A stretch of 64,000 bases of DNA from Tubulanus polymorphus (lineage: Eukaryota > Nemertea > Palaeonemertea > Tubulaniformes > Tubulanidae): positions 3,126,916 to 3,190,915 of the forward strand of contig NC_134032.1 in NCBI RefSeq assembly GCF_964204645.1. Reading direction: 5' to 3'. Below the pieces are notes generated by a model. The model had not been told where the DNA came from. It saw nothing but the letters and a program-made list of their open reading frames with translations, and made no database searches. Shown in pieces: positions 11,401 to 22,800 of this stretch (position 1 is its first letter; each line of letters opens with the position of its first letter). A program made the translations under genes and the position numbers.

Positions 11401-14400
11401 TACTGATTTGATTTGTTTGATGCTTACACAAATGTGAAAGATGTTTCTGAGGGTCTTACTGTTGATTGCTGATTAATTTGAACAGAAATATGAAATATGT
11501 TACTGAGGGTCTTTCAATAGAAAATTCAATTTGTTACTGATAACAGTTTTTATAGGTTGCAGCCCTGTTAATTCTAACAAAAGATTCCTAACTGATTGAA
11601 GTGATTTTTTGTCAATGATTTCAAGCACATATTCTTATATATCACATCAAATAGGGAGTTGATTGTAAATCTATTAATAGATTAGATTTTGACGTGAAGC
11701 ATTGTTTCTATACATTACACATTGACAGCAGTTGAAACTGTGACTTTTTACTTCAGTAAATGGCCAATATGACGCGTTGTTACGGATCTGTAGCCAGCAG
11801 TTTTCATGGGCAATTATTTTATTTCAATAAAGCATAGGCAATATAGTAGTCGATTGAAGGGTTTGTGTTGGCGGTAGGGAATCAAACCCTTGCAAGCGAG
11901 GAATAGATGAAGGTCTCTGAATTCAGGCATAAATTACACCGCGAACCTAGTGTCCGATAAAGGATCGCAGATCAAAAGGTGAAACCAAAATCAGTCGACC
12001 TTTTTGGGAACAAAACAATCACACACAGCCGACCGACCCATTTCGTAAGCCGATCGGCCCTTGGGAGATACAAATGTAAGAAAGATGAACTGATCAAAGC
12101 ATCTTTAAAATTTCCCTTGAAAATTTTTAGAATGTGTTAAAGTGCGAATTTCAGCGAAGAATAATGGCCGCTAGTCGGCCATCTTTATTCAGACCAGGTC
12201 AGGTTTTGGGGGCAAGCGATGAATCACCGACGTAGCATAACTATTCCTGTAAACACTATTTTGCCGATACCTCGCTCTGATTGGCTCATTTACACCGCGC
12301 ATGCGCACTGAGGTGTGCGACTTTAAAAATGTGTACAGAAAATACAACAGAGAGAAAAGAGAACAGTATTGAAACTGAGGCCTGCGAGCACTGGCACAGT
12401 TACTTACTACTAGACCACCGCGGCACAGTCAAATACAGTTGGAATCTTTTACCAGCCCTCAACCTAACCTTAACCCCAATAGTCAGCGCCGTATGTCTAT
12501 AAAATGTGTTGTGAAATGAGATAGAATTTTGAATACAATTAATTTGCCGCTTTAATTTTGACAGTATTTCCGCGCCATGATATGAGGCAGCAGCAGTTTC
12601 TGTATAAGTTCATTGATATTTTTTCTATATTGGCAGATGTTAAAACTGACTCAACTTGTAGTATCGGGCGGTCATATAGATTACAGACCGGTTTCTGTAC
12701 ATTCATTGATATGTTTTCTATATTAGCAGACGCGAATACAGATTCAACTTGCAGTCGGTCATACAGATTACAGACCGGTAGATCAGGTTACATCACTAGT
12801 CCTGGATATCCGGACAATTATAGTGAGTTACTGTGGTGTAGATGGAAGATTGTTCCACCTGTAAACACGGTAAATATAAAACACAGGAAATTGTGAATCT
12901 CAGGAGTGAGAAATATTCACTGTTAAACCGGGTGCGCACACCTTTGCGATCATCATATCATCGCATGCGATGACACAATGAAAATCGCATCATCCCCGCA
13001 TACCTTAGCGATTTTTATGAAGGCCTCAAATACGTGACTGAGCCGCCATTTTGAGCATCACGTGACTGCTTCATCCTTAATTCTGATTGGCTACTAAACA
13101 TTTTCGTTCGGAAAATCGGCAGCGTAGCCCGCAGACCTTTACGATTTTTATCGCACGGAAAAATGGCATGCGAAAATATCGAACATGTTTGATTTGTTGC
13201 GATGATGCGATGTAATCGGCTCCAGATGCCACCGCATACCTTTACGACAACGCGATAAAACCATGCGATGAAGCAATCATACGATCGCTCGCACAGGTTT
13301 GCGCCGGGCTTTAGGAAGAATATTTTTGTCAGCACATTTTGTACGAGTGTCGAACAGAACTTTTATTTCTCTTTGAACCCGACAATCGGGTGCTGAACTG
13401 TTTAACTATTACATTACATCACTCATTATCAATAACCCTTAATGATTACAACCAGTTAGAATGATGTGAACACATTTCAATAACGATACATCTAAATTAT
13501 TTCTATTTCAGAAAGTTGAAATATTGTTTGAAACATTCAGCCTGGAGCCCCCAAATATCGGAGGGAATTGCGTTGACTATATAGCGAGTAAGAATCGAAT
13601 CACGTTCTTCATTATTTTCTTTTAACGAAACAAAACATGATTTAATTTCGCATGAGTCCAAAAATAGTCTTCACTCATTAGAATGGTTTTAAATCTTATC
13701 AGTGAAACTGAACTCTGAATTATATTTGTGTACTTTTAACTTTCATCTTTTATCAGTATTTATATAATAATTATTTAGTAAAAGTGGAGATGAATAAAGA
13801 TATATTAGAATCATTATGATTGTTATATTACAGTAGGTGGAATTGGATATTGTGGCAGTACAGCGCCCTCTACACAATACTATACCGGTGATGTGTTAAT
13901 AGAGTTTATATCAGACAACAGTGTAAACTACATGTATAAAGGGTTTAAACTGATTTGGAGGATATTAAAAGGTAGCTCATAATGAGAAGTTTATCGTGGA
14001 ATCAGTAGATCACATATAAAACAATTCAATTCAATATTTATTTGTAGTTGATTCGACTTGTAGTAAGAAACCTAGAGTACAGGATGATACATCAGGTTAC
14101 ATCACCAGTCCTAAATATCCGGACAAATATAGTGAACACCTTGATTGTAAATGGAGGATTGAGACTCCAAAAAACAAGGTAAATATATACATTGTGATTA
14201 AAACCCCTGAAAACATGGTAAATATCTACATTGTGTATTTGTGAAATGTTGATCCTAGAGAAAAAAAATGATATTGTCGCAATTTCTGCACGAGCAGGTC
14301 TCAGGAGTGAGTAATATTTGCACTAGTAGAAACTCAATGGGGCTAAGATTAGGTCTAACTTTATCCCTGGATTTAGTTTAACCGATAATTCCGGGTTTAA

Positions 14401-17400
14401 GTTAAAACTGATCAAAATAAACGGTTCCTGAAATAGATAATGAATGATAATTCAATTCTAAGTTTGTATATATATATTTTTGCAGCTGGTTGAAATATCA
14501 TTTGACAAGAATTTTCATATAAAGGAAAGTACAGATGTCAATTATAAAGGTGTTTGCTGGGACAAGTTGACGATAGGAAGTGAAATCGGTAAAGATCTAA
14601 ACACACTTCACACCGTGAATGATTTTTTATGATTCATAAAGTTTTATCAGATTTATTTCTTCATCAGGGAGTAATCAATATTGTGGCTGGACAGCTCCTG
14701 GTAAACGATTATACACTGGAAATATAACAATACAGTTTACATCAGACAGTAATAGAAACTATGTCGGGTTCAAACTGTACTGGCGGTTTGTACGAGGTAA
14801 AGGTTAAGATAGTTTATCAATAAAAATGGTAGAAAAATGAAATATTTGAACGAAATTCTGAAATTGATGAGATCCATGGATACCACATAAATCAGTTGTT
14901 ATTTCTTTCAGGTTCAGTTTGGCAGGTGATAGTGTTTACAGGGCGTAGTACAGGTATTATAATACAAACAGTCAGGATAGGTTTCGGTGAGACAGGTAGT
15001 GACATCACGTACTTCCACCTGGGAACCGAGTTCGAGGCCGGATCAAACAAGACTCACGAACTGTTGTTACCAGTGAACATCACAAATCCACATCCACCGA
15101 GAAAACTCATGTTGAAATCTGCACGGAATACAAACTGGCGCGTCATCCAGGTTATAGAAATATGGAGAGGGAGTGGAGAGAGAGGCCGGTGTGAATTTGA
15201 TATTAACTCATATATTCATATATTTAAATTCAATAGGTGGCGCTAGTAGGTGTGATAGATGGTGACAATGTTGTGTACATGTATAACTGCAGTAAGAGCC
15301 ACACAAAGACACAGACTTGTAATTATCATTCAGAAATTCATAAACCAGGTTCGTTAAAACGTATTATTGAACTCAGAATACCTTATGAACTGAACTTATA
15401 ATTAGACTGTTGCGGTAAGCCTAGGCTAACAAACCTTTTCTTTTAAAACCTGAGTTATGAGCAACTTAACGCCTCAAGCGGGCTAGGTGTAAAGTCTACT
15501 AAGGCTCCACGCTGAAAGCTGATGATAATGATGATTATCCGGTCCAATCCGTGTTTGAATTATCCTCAAAGGTCGTAAAAGGGTCCCTCCTCACAGATTG
15601 CGGTCAAGTGTGAAAAGTCATATTTTTTCCTGTTATTTCTAGTTAAATGGCAGATCGCTGTTTTTAGTGGAATCAAGTGGAATAGTTCCAGGTTATACTA
15701 TACCAGTGGAAGAGTTGATATTCAGATTATCGGTGACCGAAATGAATCACAGTTTACATATCTAGGTTCACAATTCGGGAAGATAAGAGAACGAAAAGAT
15801 GTGATCATCTTCACAAGAAATATTGGAAAACCTAAAACTGTAAAAATAAAACGCGAATCCGGAAATAGAGAAAAATGGTGGTTGCTAAAACAAGTAAGTT
15901 GTCAATAAGTCCTAAACTGCTCGTAATGTAGGTCAACCTGCTCATTATGTAGGTCATCCTACTCATGATGTAGGTCATCCTACTCGCGTCGCTATCTGGA
16001 ATCGAGGATCATCAGTGATTTACATTTTACAGGTGAATTGATTGAAATAATCAATACAGGTTCCCCTTGCCCTCCTTCCCCCTCTCCCTCTCATTGTCCT
16101 CCTCACCCCTCACAATCTCCCCTTCTACTCTACCCTCCTCACACCCTCTCATTTCTCACTCCCTCACCTCCTCACTAACTCTCTCACCTCCTCACCCCTC
16201 ACACCTCTCTCAGGTTTTTACAATCTATCTCTGATTTTCTCGTTGTAGTTCACAATGTTCTCCAGTAAGATTTTCCCGAATCAACAATTTGTCGCTAACA
16301 CAACAAAAACGATGTCAAACTCAACCACCAGCACACACATTGGATCGAATCAAGTGGCTGTTATTGAGTTAAAAACTGTAGAATTTGGTGAGTACCACAA
16401 TGAGTACCTCAAGTTAAACACTGTAGATTTTGGTGAGTAGCACAACCTGTAAACCTGCACAGTTGTGACTTCTTAAGCCCGAAAATGGTTGCGTAAGTTG
16501 TTAGTTTGTTTGATTGTGTGGAGTTGAATCTAAGTCCTGTAGCTTGAACTTCAGTTAAAACACGGCGGCGCCGCGAGTCGAACCATATTCAAAATCGATA
16601 ATATATATTTGTAGGACCATCAGCAGTGACACAAGTTACAGAAACCACCTCAACGTCAAGTGAGTTATTTTTACAGAAGGTTTAAAAGTGTACAATCAAT
16701 TGGTTACATGAGCCCCTTGCAGGTTGGGTTAGGTACCATTTGAAAATTGAACAAACATATATATTTATATTTGTAGGACCATCAACAGTGACACAAGTCA
16801 CAATAACCACCTCAACATCAAGTGAGTTATTTCTATTGATCACCAAAGTTTTAGAAAGTGTACATTCATTTCATAAGGCCTTCCCAAATAAAAAGGGAAT
16901 TTCTTTTTAGTTCCCTTTTTAGTCCTAATTCCTGCAATATGAATATAAACACAGAATACACTTCTCCATACCCAAAAACAACTGAATCGCGTCGACTATA
17001 GAGTAAAAATGACATTTATTAGTTCACATAAAACAGAATCTTACATATGCGAAATAAATACCCTGATTAAAGCATTTTACTCTTTAAACTTTTTTGAAAC
17101 AAAAATGCCACGAAAATAATGAATTTGAAACTGTTGACATACAGTTGAGTTTTATATAATTGCAGATTCTAAAAATGCTGGTCCTGCGGACACGGTGGCT
17201 GGTTTCTGGGCAACAGTTGGCAGTGCAATCGGTTTCTCAATTGTGATTGCAATCGTTATCGTAGTAACGGTCGTGTTGTATGTACACCGCAGAAACATGT
17301 ATAACAGAAATAATACTGGTTCGTTGTTTATATTTTACAGGGGGTTTGAGAACTCGTCACTCAATGTCGTAATATTGCTGTATATACAGTTTTAGCAGCA

Positions 17401-19881
17401 TCAGAACCAATTGAATATTCCATGCATAGATTATTCTTATATCTAGAGATTGTCAGGAACCCGATAATGATGCTGATGATTCATACAAATGATGACTTAT
17501 ACTTAGTATATTGAATTGGAAATATGAATTTGTCAGACTCGAAGACTATCACCAAATGAGACGAGAAGATACACAATATCCGTGTAAGAAGATAACAAGA
17601 GAAATCCCACAATAAGTTCAGCCAAAACGAGAAACTTGAATAGAAGAGTTATATATATTTGCGCAACGTTTCGGCTAAAGACTATTAGCCATCATCAGGC
17701 GTACTGAGTACAGGAGAATATTACAAGATATTTATACAAGACCAAAACAATAGAAGCAGAGTGAGTGATTAAAATATTGAAAGGGGAATTGTTATGTCAT
17801 TACTTTAATCTATTCCCCTTTCAATATTTTAATCACTCACTCTGCTTCTATTGTTTTGGTCTTGTATAAATATCTTGTAATATTCTCCTGTACTCAGTAC
17901 GCCTGATGATGGCTAATAGTCTTTAGCCGAAACGTTGCGCAAATATATATAACTCTTCTATTCAAGTTTCTCGTTTTGGCTGAACTTATTGTGGGATTTC
18001 TCTTACTATCACCAAATATTTATGTTCTAGGCAAAACATAGACGTGTGGAATTAGCCCTAAGCAATCATCACAGTCGAGTGGTGACCAGTCAGGTCTGAT
18101 GACCTGATTACAATACCCGATATCATTCTATCATTTGGTCCTCAAAACTTCTTGTAATAGAACGATAACCACACTCAAACGTGGTGAACGGATAATATGA
18201 TAAAATCCCACTATTTACAGATTAAAAGAATTTTAGAACAAGAATTTATTTATTCAATCTAAAATATATAGAATACACGACGTTTCGATCTCAGACTCCC
18301 GACGATGATCTCTAGGGTGAGATTGAAACGTCGTGTATTCTATATATTTTAGATTGAATAAATAAATTATTGTTCTAAAATTCTTTTAATCTGTAAATAG
18401 TGGGTTTTTATCTTATTTTCTTGTCTTACTCTTAATAACTGGCAACCATATGAACCGTAAATTAACTATAAACTGTAGGTTCTAATCCGTAGATTTGGCT
18501 AGTGCAGTGAACAGTTCAGTACTAGTACCGGTACTAGTCCTTCCTTTATTCCGAAACAAACTATTCCTAAAACTCATCGAGTCCTTGACCTGAAAGAGTT
18601 TACTGTTGATGAGAAATACGGTGAAACTCTTAGAGTGAATTGAATCAGAACTAAGAATTAGGAGTAAAAAAATAGAGATGACTTCAGTAATGTGACGACT
18701 GATCCAAATGACGACTTACACTTAGTAAATTGAAATAGAAATACAAATTGAGACTCAAAATAGAGAGACGACGGGTTGTAATGTTGCGATGATTTCACTG
18801 AACTGTTAAATATTCGTCTATTTCTTTTTTCAGGTGTGGTTTCTGAACCGGATGTCGTTTATGAATGTTCTGTTGGCGCTAGTGGTAACTCGTGTTTTAA
18901 CATGTTTGAAATGACGTAACTGACTCTGTAGGAATTCTCCGTGATAACGCGATATTTCTCTGTGTTTTGTAGCTCGGATCGACAGACGAACTGTTCCTCC
19001 ATCTACTCCAGCTGCTCCATCTGCTGCTGGTGTCGGGTTCATTGAAGAAGGTGCGCGCGCAGGTCTTCGCGTCCAACCAGAATCCGTTTCGAATTTTTTA
19101 AACCGATTCTATTTCTGAAATGTGTTTTTTATTTCTAGTTGAGAATGTTGAAGACGATGATTTCACGGCTGGAAGTGTTGATATTGAGGTTTGTATCGAA
19201 CCCTCCCGATCTAGATCCACCTACACCCCCTCAATCTATAGCGTCGAGCCACCCCCCCCCCCCAATCTATAGCGTGGAGCCACCCACACCCCCTCAATCT
19301 ATAGCGTGGAACAACCTACACCCCCTCGATCTATAGCGTGGAACCACCCACACCCACTCGATCTATAGCATGGAACCACCCACACCCCCTCAATCTATAG
19401 CGTGGAACCACCCACACCCCCTCGATCTATAGCGTGGAACCACCCACACCCCCTTGATCTATAGCGTGGAGCCACCCACACTCCCTCAATCTATAGCATG
19501 GAGCCAACACTTCAACAATCTGAAGGGAATGCAAGTTTTTGGCTGAGGGGGTGCAGGGTTTCGACTGAGGAGTCCACACTGAGGGGTGAGGGGTCCACAC
19601 TGAGGGAGGTGAGGGGTCCCGACTATCAGGCTGTTGATACCCGCATAAATTGCGAGATAATTAAACATCTTTTTTTTCTTCAGGATATCGGTGAAGATGG
19701 GACGATCTATGCACGACTAGACAACATGTCCCGACCGGACCCCGCGAGGCTTCAACCGAGCACCTCTAGGGGGCGTACTGCTCCACGAGTGATCCTAGGC
19801 GCCGAGGAAGATGTCGGATTGTACGGTGAATTAGACTTCAGTCGACCTGCGATACCTTTAACAGAACTAAACAACCGCTGA
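8436..19881 (+). CDS. Single-pass receptor with CUB x2, PLAT-like x2, TM and tyrosine-motif tail (18 exons)
   Basis: Proposed exons: 8436-8496, 12730-12869, 13512-13587, 13834-13971, 14048-14178, 14486-14588, 14668-14796, 14912-15150, 15237-15348, 15643-15893, 16249-16387, 16615-16659, 16777-16821, 17166-17318, 18834-18884, 18973-19050, 19139-19188 and 19684-19881. All junctions are GT-AG and in phase, giving 712 codons plus stop. Exon 1 encodes a signal peptide (MASMKSLFVVAVFLYVGNSL). Two CUB domains follow, each from three exons (SGYITSPGYPDNYSE; SGYITSPKYPDKYSE). Next come two PLAT-like beta-sandwich modules (WQVIVFTG..., WQIAVFSG...), each from two exons, then a Thr/Ser stalk with two near-identical 45-bp exons. 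One TM helix follows (FSIVIAIVIVVTVVLYV, then HRR). The tail carries VVYECS, IYARL and LYGEL, which could be phospho-tyrosine or sorting motifs. The PLAT call rests on pattern only. I know no named family with this order. Intron 1 (4.2 kb) is full of repeats. Confidence 0.85.
8689..8940. repeat. 91-bp tandem repeat in intron 1
   Basis: The phrase TGATCCATATTTTAAAAA recurs at 8689, 8780 and 8871, so the period is 91 bp with about 2.7 copies. The units are nearly identical, which indicates recent duplication. Confidence 0.9.
9170..9525. repeat. Degenerate TCTAATGATCTACTG-type tandem repeats in intron 1
   Basis: Repeated phrases such as CTGTCTAATGATCTAATGA alternate with T-rich tracts. A larger unit of about 300 bp (9060-9200 versus 9330-9500) also repeats. 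The run leads directly into the reverse-transcriptase fragment at 9527. Confidence 0.6.
9527..9931 (+). pseudogene. CR1/L2-like reverse transcriptase, C-terminal fragment
   Basis: The frame encodes KVVRNLGDYFDINMTMDHHV, then RLDYCNSLLLG, then LRLIQNSAARLVTR. This is the signature of the region downstream of the palm in CR1/L2/Jockey-group reverse transcriptases. It is 5'-truncated and cut at about 9916, where the dispersed repeat begins, so it cannot encode a working enzyme. It lies in the sense direction within intron 1 of the receptor gene. Confidence 0.85.
9916..10069. repeat. Dispersed repeat, copy 2 (pair of 1656-1806)
   Basis: Near-identical to 1656-1806. Its left boundary interrupts the reverse-transcriptase frame, so it was inserted into or joined onto that fragment. 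Confidence 0.8.
10124..11754 (+). repeat. Tandem segmental duplication in intron 1 (10124-10858 and 11133-11754)
   Basis: Both copies share GTATATCTGATGTGTGGATC, CTCCATGTGATAGGACACTG and an end near AACTGTGACTTTTTACTT. The first copy is longer because it contains the 56-bp tandem repeat at 10421-10612. Confidence 0.85.
10421..10612. repeat. 56-bp tandem repeat, about 3.5 copies
   Basis: ATGAAAGATGTTACTGAGGG starts at 10421, 10477 and 10533, with a truncated unit at 10589. The second copy of the host segment (11430-11515) has only one to two degenerate units, so the expansion followed the segmental duplication. Confidence 0.85.
11755..12590. other. Intron 1 sequence without recognised genes
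   Basis: Near 11880-11915 a phrase (AATCAAACCCTTGCAAGCGA) matches the terminal motif of the MITE family listed at 60241-60523. Nothing else is recognised. Confidence 0.4.
12597..12778 (+). repeat. Tandem duplication of the 3' splice site and start of the first CUB exon
   Basis: Two units (12597-12691 and 12692-12778) each contain an intron end (TTTTCTATATTRGCAG) and the first ~15 codons of the CUB exon (GACTCAACTTG..., TCATA.AGATTACAGACCGG). Either acceptor (exon start 12637 or 12730) joins exon 1 in phase, and the frame is open through both units. Confidence 0.85.
12927..13310. mobile_element. MITE-like element with imperfect terminal inverted repeats
   Basis: The left end reads CCGGGTGCGCACACCTTTGC. 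The reverse complement of the right end reads CCCGGCGCAAACCTGTGC. The flanks TTAA/TTAG could be a target duplication. The interior has further GCGATGATGC-type inverted motifs. The element lies in intron 2 of the receptor gene. Confidence 0.7.
16063..16215. repeat. Polypyrimidine CT-rich tract in an intron
   Basis: About 150 bp is nearly pure C/T with CTCACCCCTCAC-type units, ending shortly upstream of the exon at 16249. Confidence 0.8.
17558..18004. mobile_element. Penelope-derived foldback insertion with 13-bp target duplication
   Basis: Near-perfect 193-bp inverted arms (17597-17789 and 17812-18004) surround a 22-bp loop. Each arm contains a hammerhead-like motif (CCTGATGATGGCTAAT ... TTAGCCGAAACG). 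The 13-bp sequence ACTATCACCAAAT lies at 17545-17557 and again at 18005-18017, which indicates transposition-type insertion. The extra left segment (17558-17596) matches the Penelope terminal fragment at 8142-8205. The element is in an intron of the receptor gene. Confidence 0.85.
18160..18416. repeat. Second foldback family with GAAACGTCG hammerhead-like motif
   Basis: Inverted arms of about 95 bp (from 18194 to 18416) centre near 18305. The centre contains CGACGATGATCTC ... GAGATTGAAACGTCG, a diverged box1/stem II/GAAA arrangement. Sequence from 18160 to about 18292 is shared with 62834-62960. Confidence 0.75.
19220..19510. repeat. 33-bp minisatellite in the last intron of the receptor gene
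   Basis: About nine degenerate copies of CAATCTATAGCGTGGAACCA followed by CCCACACCCCCT. It is C-rich on the plus strand and lies within the final intron (19189-19683). Confidence 0.9.
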
Positions 19882-20131
19882 AACCAGTGAATTATAATCT
19901 GCCAATCGCGACAATCAATTCCTATTATTTTTAATTTTCTTTTCTCATTTCTTTTTTGTGTTATTTGTTTTTTCTATCTATTATCTGTAACTATTTTTTA
20001 TTTTTCGGTCAGCTGTCCCACTGTATGTTTTCCCACTGATATATTGTAAGATTTTTATGATGATCATATAATCATATTCTGTCTTAGAAAACTGATGTAT
20101 AGGATTATACTATGTCATAATTTTTGCAGGA

Positions 20132-20137
20132 AATAAA
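20132..20137 (+). terminator. Polyadenylation signal of the receptor gene
   Basis: AATAAA lies 251 bp downstream of the TGA stop, in an AT-rich 3' region. Confidence 0.6.
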
Positions 20138-20469
20138 GTAATAATAATAATGATGATAATAGGCCTAATAATAATAATTTATCCAAGTAGAATTTTATAA
20201 AAATCAAGACATCATATTCTTTAGATAATAAATGAATTGTAAATAAGTATTTATCTGTCTAATATTGGTGTGTTTGTAATATGTTTCTAATGTTTGTTTA
20301 TGACTGTGCAGGAGTCAGTTGCCTCTAAGTTGGTTGTTATAGTTAACCAGTGGATAGTTGACTATTGATAGTGACAATTAAAAGTTTATTGTTACTATGT
20401 ATGCTATTTATCCACCGGTTATCTTTATCCATCTTAACAAGCTGCTACAGCCTCCGCCCCCCTCCCCCG

Positions 20470-21042
20470 GGCCAGTTGCGTAGTCATAACTTGAGTCCAA
20501 AAGTGGTCTTGAATCTTAAGACTGGTCTTAAGTTGTTAGATTGGCTATAGAACTAAGTTGGTCTTAGACTGGTCTTAAGTTGTTAGGTCGGCTATAGAAC
20601 CAAAATGAGCTTAGAAAGGTCTTAAAGTTGTTAGATTGGCTATAGAACTAAATTGGTCTTAGGCTGGTCTTATGTAGTTAGATTGGTTATAGAACCAAAA
20701 TGAGCTTAGACTGGTCTTAAGTTGTTAGATTGGCTATAGAACTAAGTTGGTCTTAGACGGGTCTTAAGTTGTTAGATTGGTTATAGAACCAAAATGAGCT
20801 TAGACTGGTCTTAAGTTGTTAGATTAGCTATAGAACCAAAATGAGCTTAGACTGGTCTTTAGTTGTTAGATTGGCCATAGGACCAAGTTGGTCTGAGACT
20901 GGTCTTAAGTTGTTAGATTGGCTATGGAACTATGGTCTTGGGTCTAAGATTTTATCTTAAGACTGATTTTAAGTTTATGTCAGATTGGCTGTAGAACTGG
21001 TCTTAGACTGGTTGAAAGTCTAACCATGACTATGCAACCGGC
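20470..21042. mobile_element. TIR element carrying an internal 47-bp minisatellite
   Basis: The ends are inverted: GCCAGTTGCGTAGTCATAAC at the left, and GCCGGTTGCATAGTCATGGT as the reverse complement of the right. Between them lie about 11 copies of a 47-bp unit with the phrase GGTCTTAAGTTGTTAGATTG. The same unit recurs at 37196-37284 and 57402-58640. Confidence 0.75.
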
Positions 21043-21043
21043 A

Positions 21044-21316
21044 CAGAGCCGTCGGTAGGAATTTTTCAGTGGCAAGGCTTATTTCTGAAGGGGGGTCTGG
21101 GGCCCTCCCCTAGAAAGATTTTGATAATTCAATCGCCGGAGATGCGTTTTGGGGCCATTTCATGGTCTCATTCATAGAAACATGAGAAGTCGTGAGCCAA
21201 CCACCTAGTACAGAGAACGACGAGCTGCTACGCGGTACAGCGTGCTTTGAAAAAACTTAAAGCAAAAAAGTGGGGCGGCTTTGGCCGACCCTGCCGCCCC
21301 TGTTCCGACGGCCCTG
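21044..21316. mobile_element. MITE with CAGRGCCGTCGG ends, copy 1
   Basis: 273 bp, bounded by CAGAGCCGTCGG and CCGACGGCCCTG. A 5-bp direct repeat CGGCA flanks it (21039-21043 and 21317-21321). It is about 90% similar to the copy at 56727-57003. A short left-end fragment is also present at 21791-21841. Confidence 0.85.
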
Positions 21317-21790
21317 CGGCAGCTGGATCCAGTTCCACTTTTCGCGGTTAAATCTTAAATGTTATGATAAATCTCAGCACTATGAAACTGGATCAATATT
21401 TTCATCATCTAACCCGCGGGTTACATATGTATTTTCATTGATTGTATGAACTAAAAAGGAATGAATTAATTTGAGAAGATAATTTGAATATAACCACTAA
21501 CAGTCGTTAGCGTTTTATTTTTTTTTGTCGTTTTGATGACGTCATGGATATCTTACGGAAAACCCAGTCTCATGGAAGAGGAGTTTGCATCTTGACCCCT
21601 CCAAATTTGGTGACTTTCTACATACATTTATTTCACCGTACGGTACTGCCGCTATACTCCTTGTTAGCGGGATTTTCATACACTAACGCAAGTCGACTCT
21701 GGCAAGCAAGGGTTATGGAGTATAACTAGAGAGCACGTCGATTGCCAGAGTTGACTTACGTTAGTGTATAGAAAAAACCGCTAACGATGA

Positions 21791-21841
21791 GCATCAGAGC
21801 CGTCGGAAGGAATTTTTCAGTGGCGAGGCTTATTTCTGAAG
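21791..21841. repeat. Truncated left end of the CAGRGCCGTCGG MITE
   Basis: Matches the first ~50 bp of the MITE (AGAGCCGTCGGAAGGAATTT, then GAGGCTTATTTCTGAAG) and is cut exactly where the large foldback element begins. Confidence 0.75.
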
Positions 21842-22269
21842 CATTATGAGAATGCCGGTTTGCTAGCGTATCTATTTAACACCCGTATTGCTCGGGTTAG
21901 TTTTACTATCAACGGGTGGCGCTGTATGTAAATTTCACATAAATCAACGACTTTCGGCTATTAGCGGTACTTAAGACCACTTGAAAACATCGTAGTCAAT
22001 TACGCGGTAGTAGTGAAAATAAAAAGTTACAGTTCGGTGTACAGCACCATAGCACCCATATAATACCACATACATTTTATTCAGACTAAGGACTATTAGT
22101 TAACACTGATCTTCATTTCCATTAATTAATGATCTGTTGAATTAATTAGTAATCCAGTCTTTCGGTGTTCGAGATAAAATGCCCGCAAAATAAGAACTAA
22201 CGAACCAGGGCTGACCACAAATTGCCCAACAGATAGATTTAAAATTTTTGGAAACGTTTTGACAAGTAC

Positions 22270-22800
22270 TGGCTATATAGGCCCTAGTAAATTATCTGTT
22301 TTGCAAACAATTAAGTTGTTTGGTGTCAAATAACTAGATATGATGTGGACATTAAATTAAAAATTGTTTAACTGACCAATGCTTGACCAGTACTGACCAA
22401 TTACCACTAACTAGAACCCACCATAAGTAATTTATATGTTTAGTAAAGCAATAAAATCGTGTTTGGGCGTCGAGCTACTAGATACGATGCGGGCTATGAT
22501 CTAACAACTATTTAACTGACCAATATTTTACCAATACTGACCTTAAAGTAATTTGTTTATTCTAGAAGCAACACAGTCGTGTTTGGTGTCAAATAATTAG
22601 AAATGGTGTGGGCTTTCATCTAACAACTATTCAAGTGACCAAATATTGACCAATACTGACCACATAGCTATATTTATCTGTTTCGGACACAACTTAGTCG
22701 TGTCTCGTATCAAATAATTTCATTCGGTCTGAACGTTAATATAATAACTCTTTTACCTGTACAAGCTACACCAGTACTGTCTAATTACCGATTAAATGTT
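22270..22800. repeat. Subterminal ~120-bp degenerate repeats in the foldback arm
   Basis: Four related units share CGTGTTTGG.GTC, AAATAA.TAGA and CTGACCAAT.TTGACCAGTA-like phrases. The mirror set is in the right arm at about 27820-28340, where an extra partial unit lies around 28340-28420. Confidence 0.65.

Noticed and set aside
15151-15246. Read-through of the first PLAT-like exon past 15150 (ending GERGRCEFDINS...)
   Set aside because: The CAG|GTTATAG donor at 15150 gives a phase-0 junction to the next exon at 15237 and parallels the second module, whose exon also ends after a Gln codon. Read-through would stop soon after.
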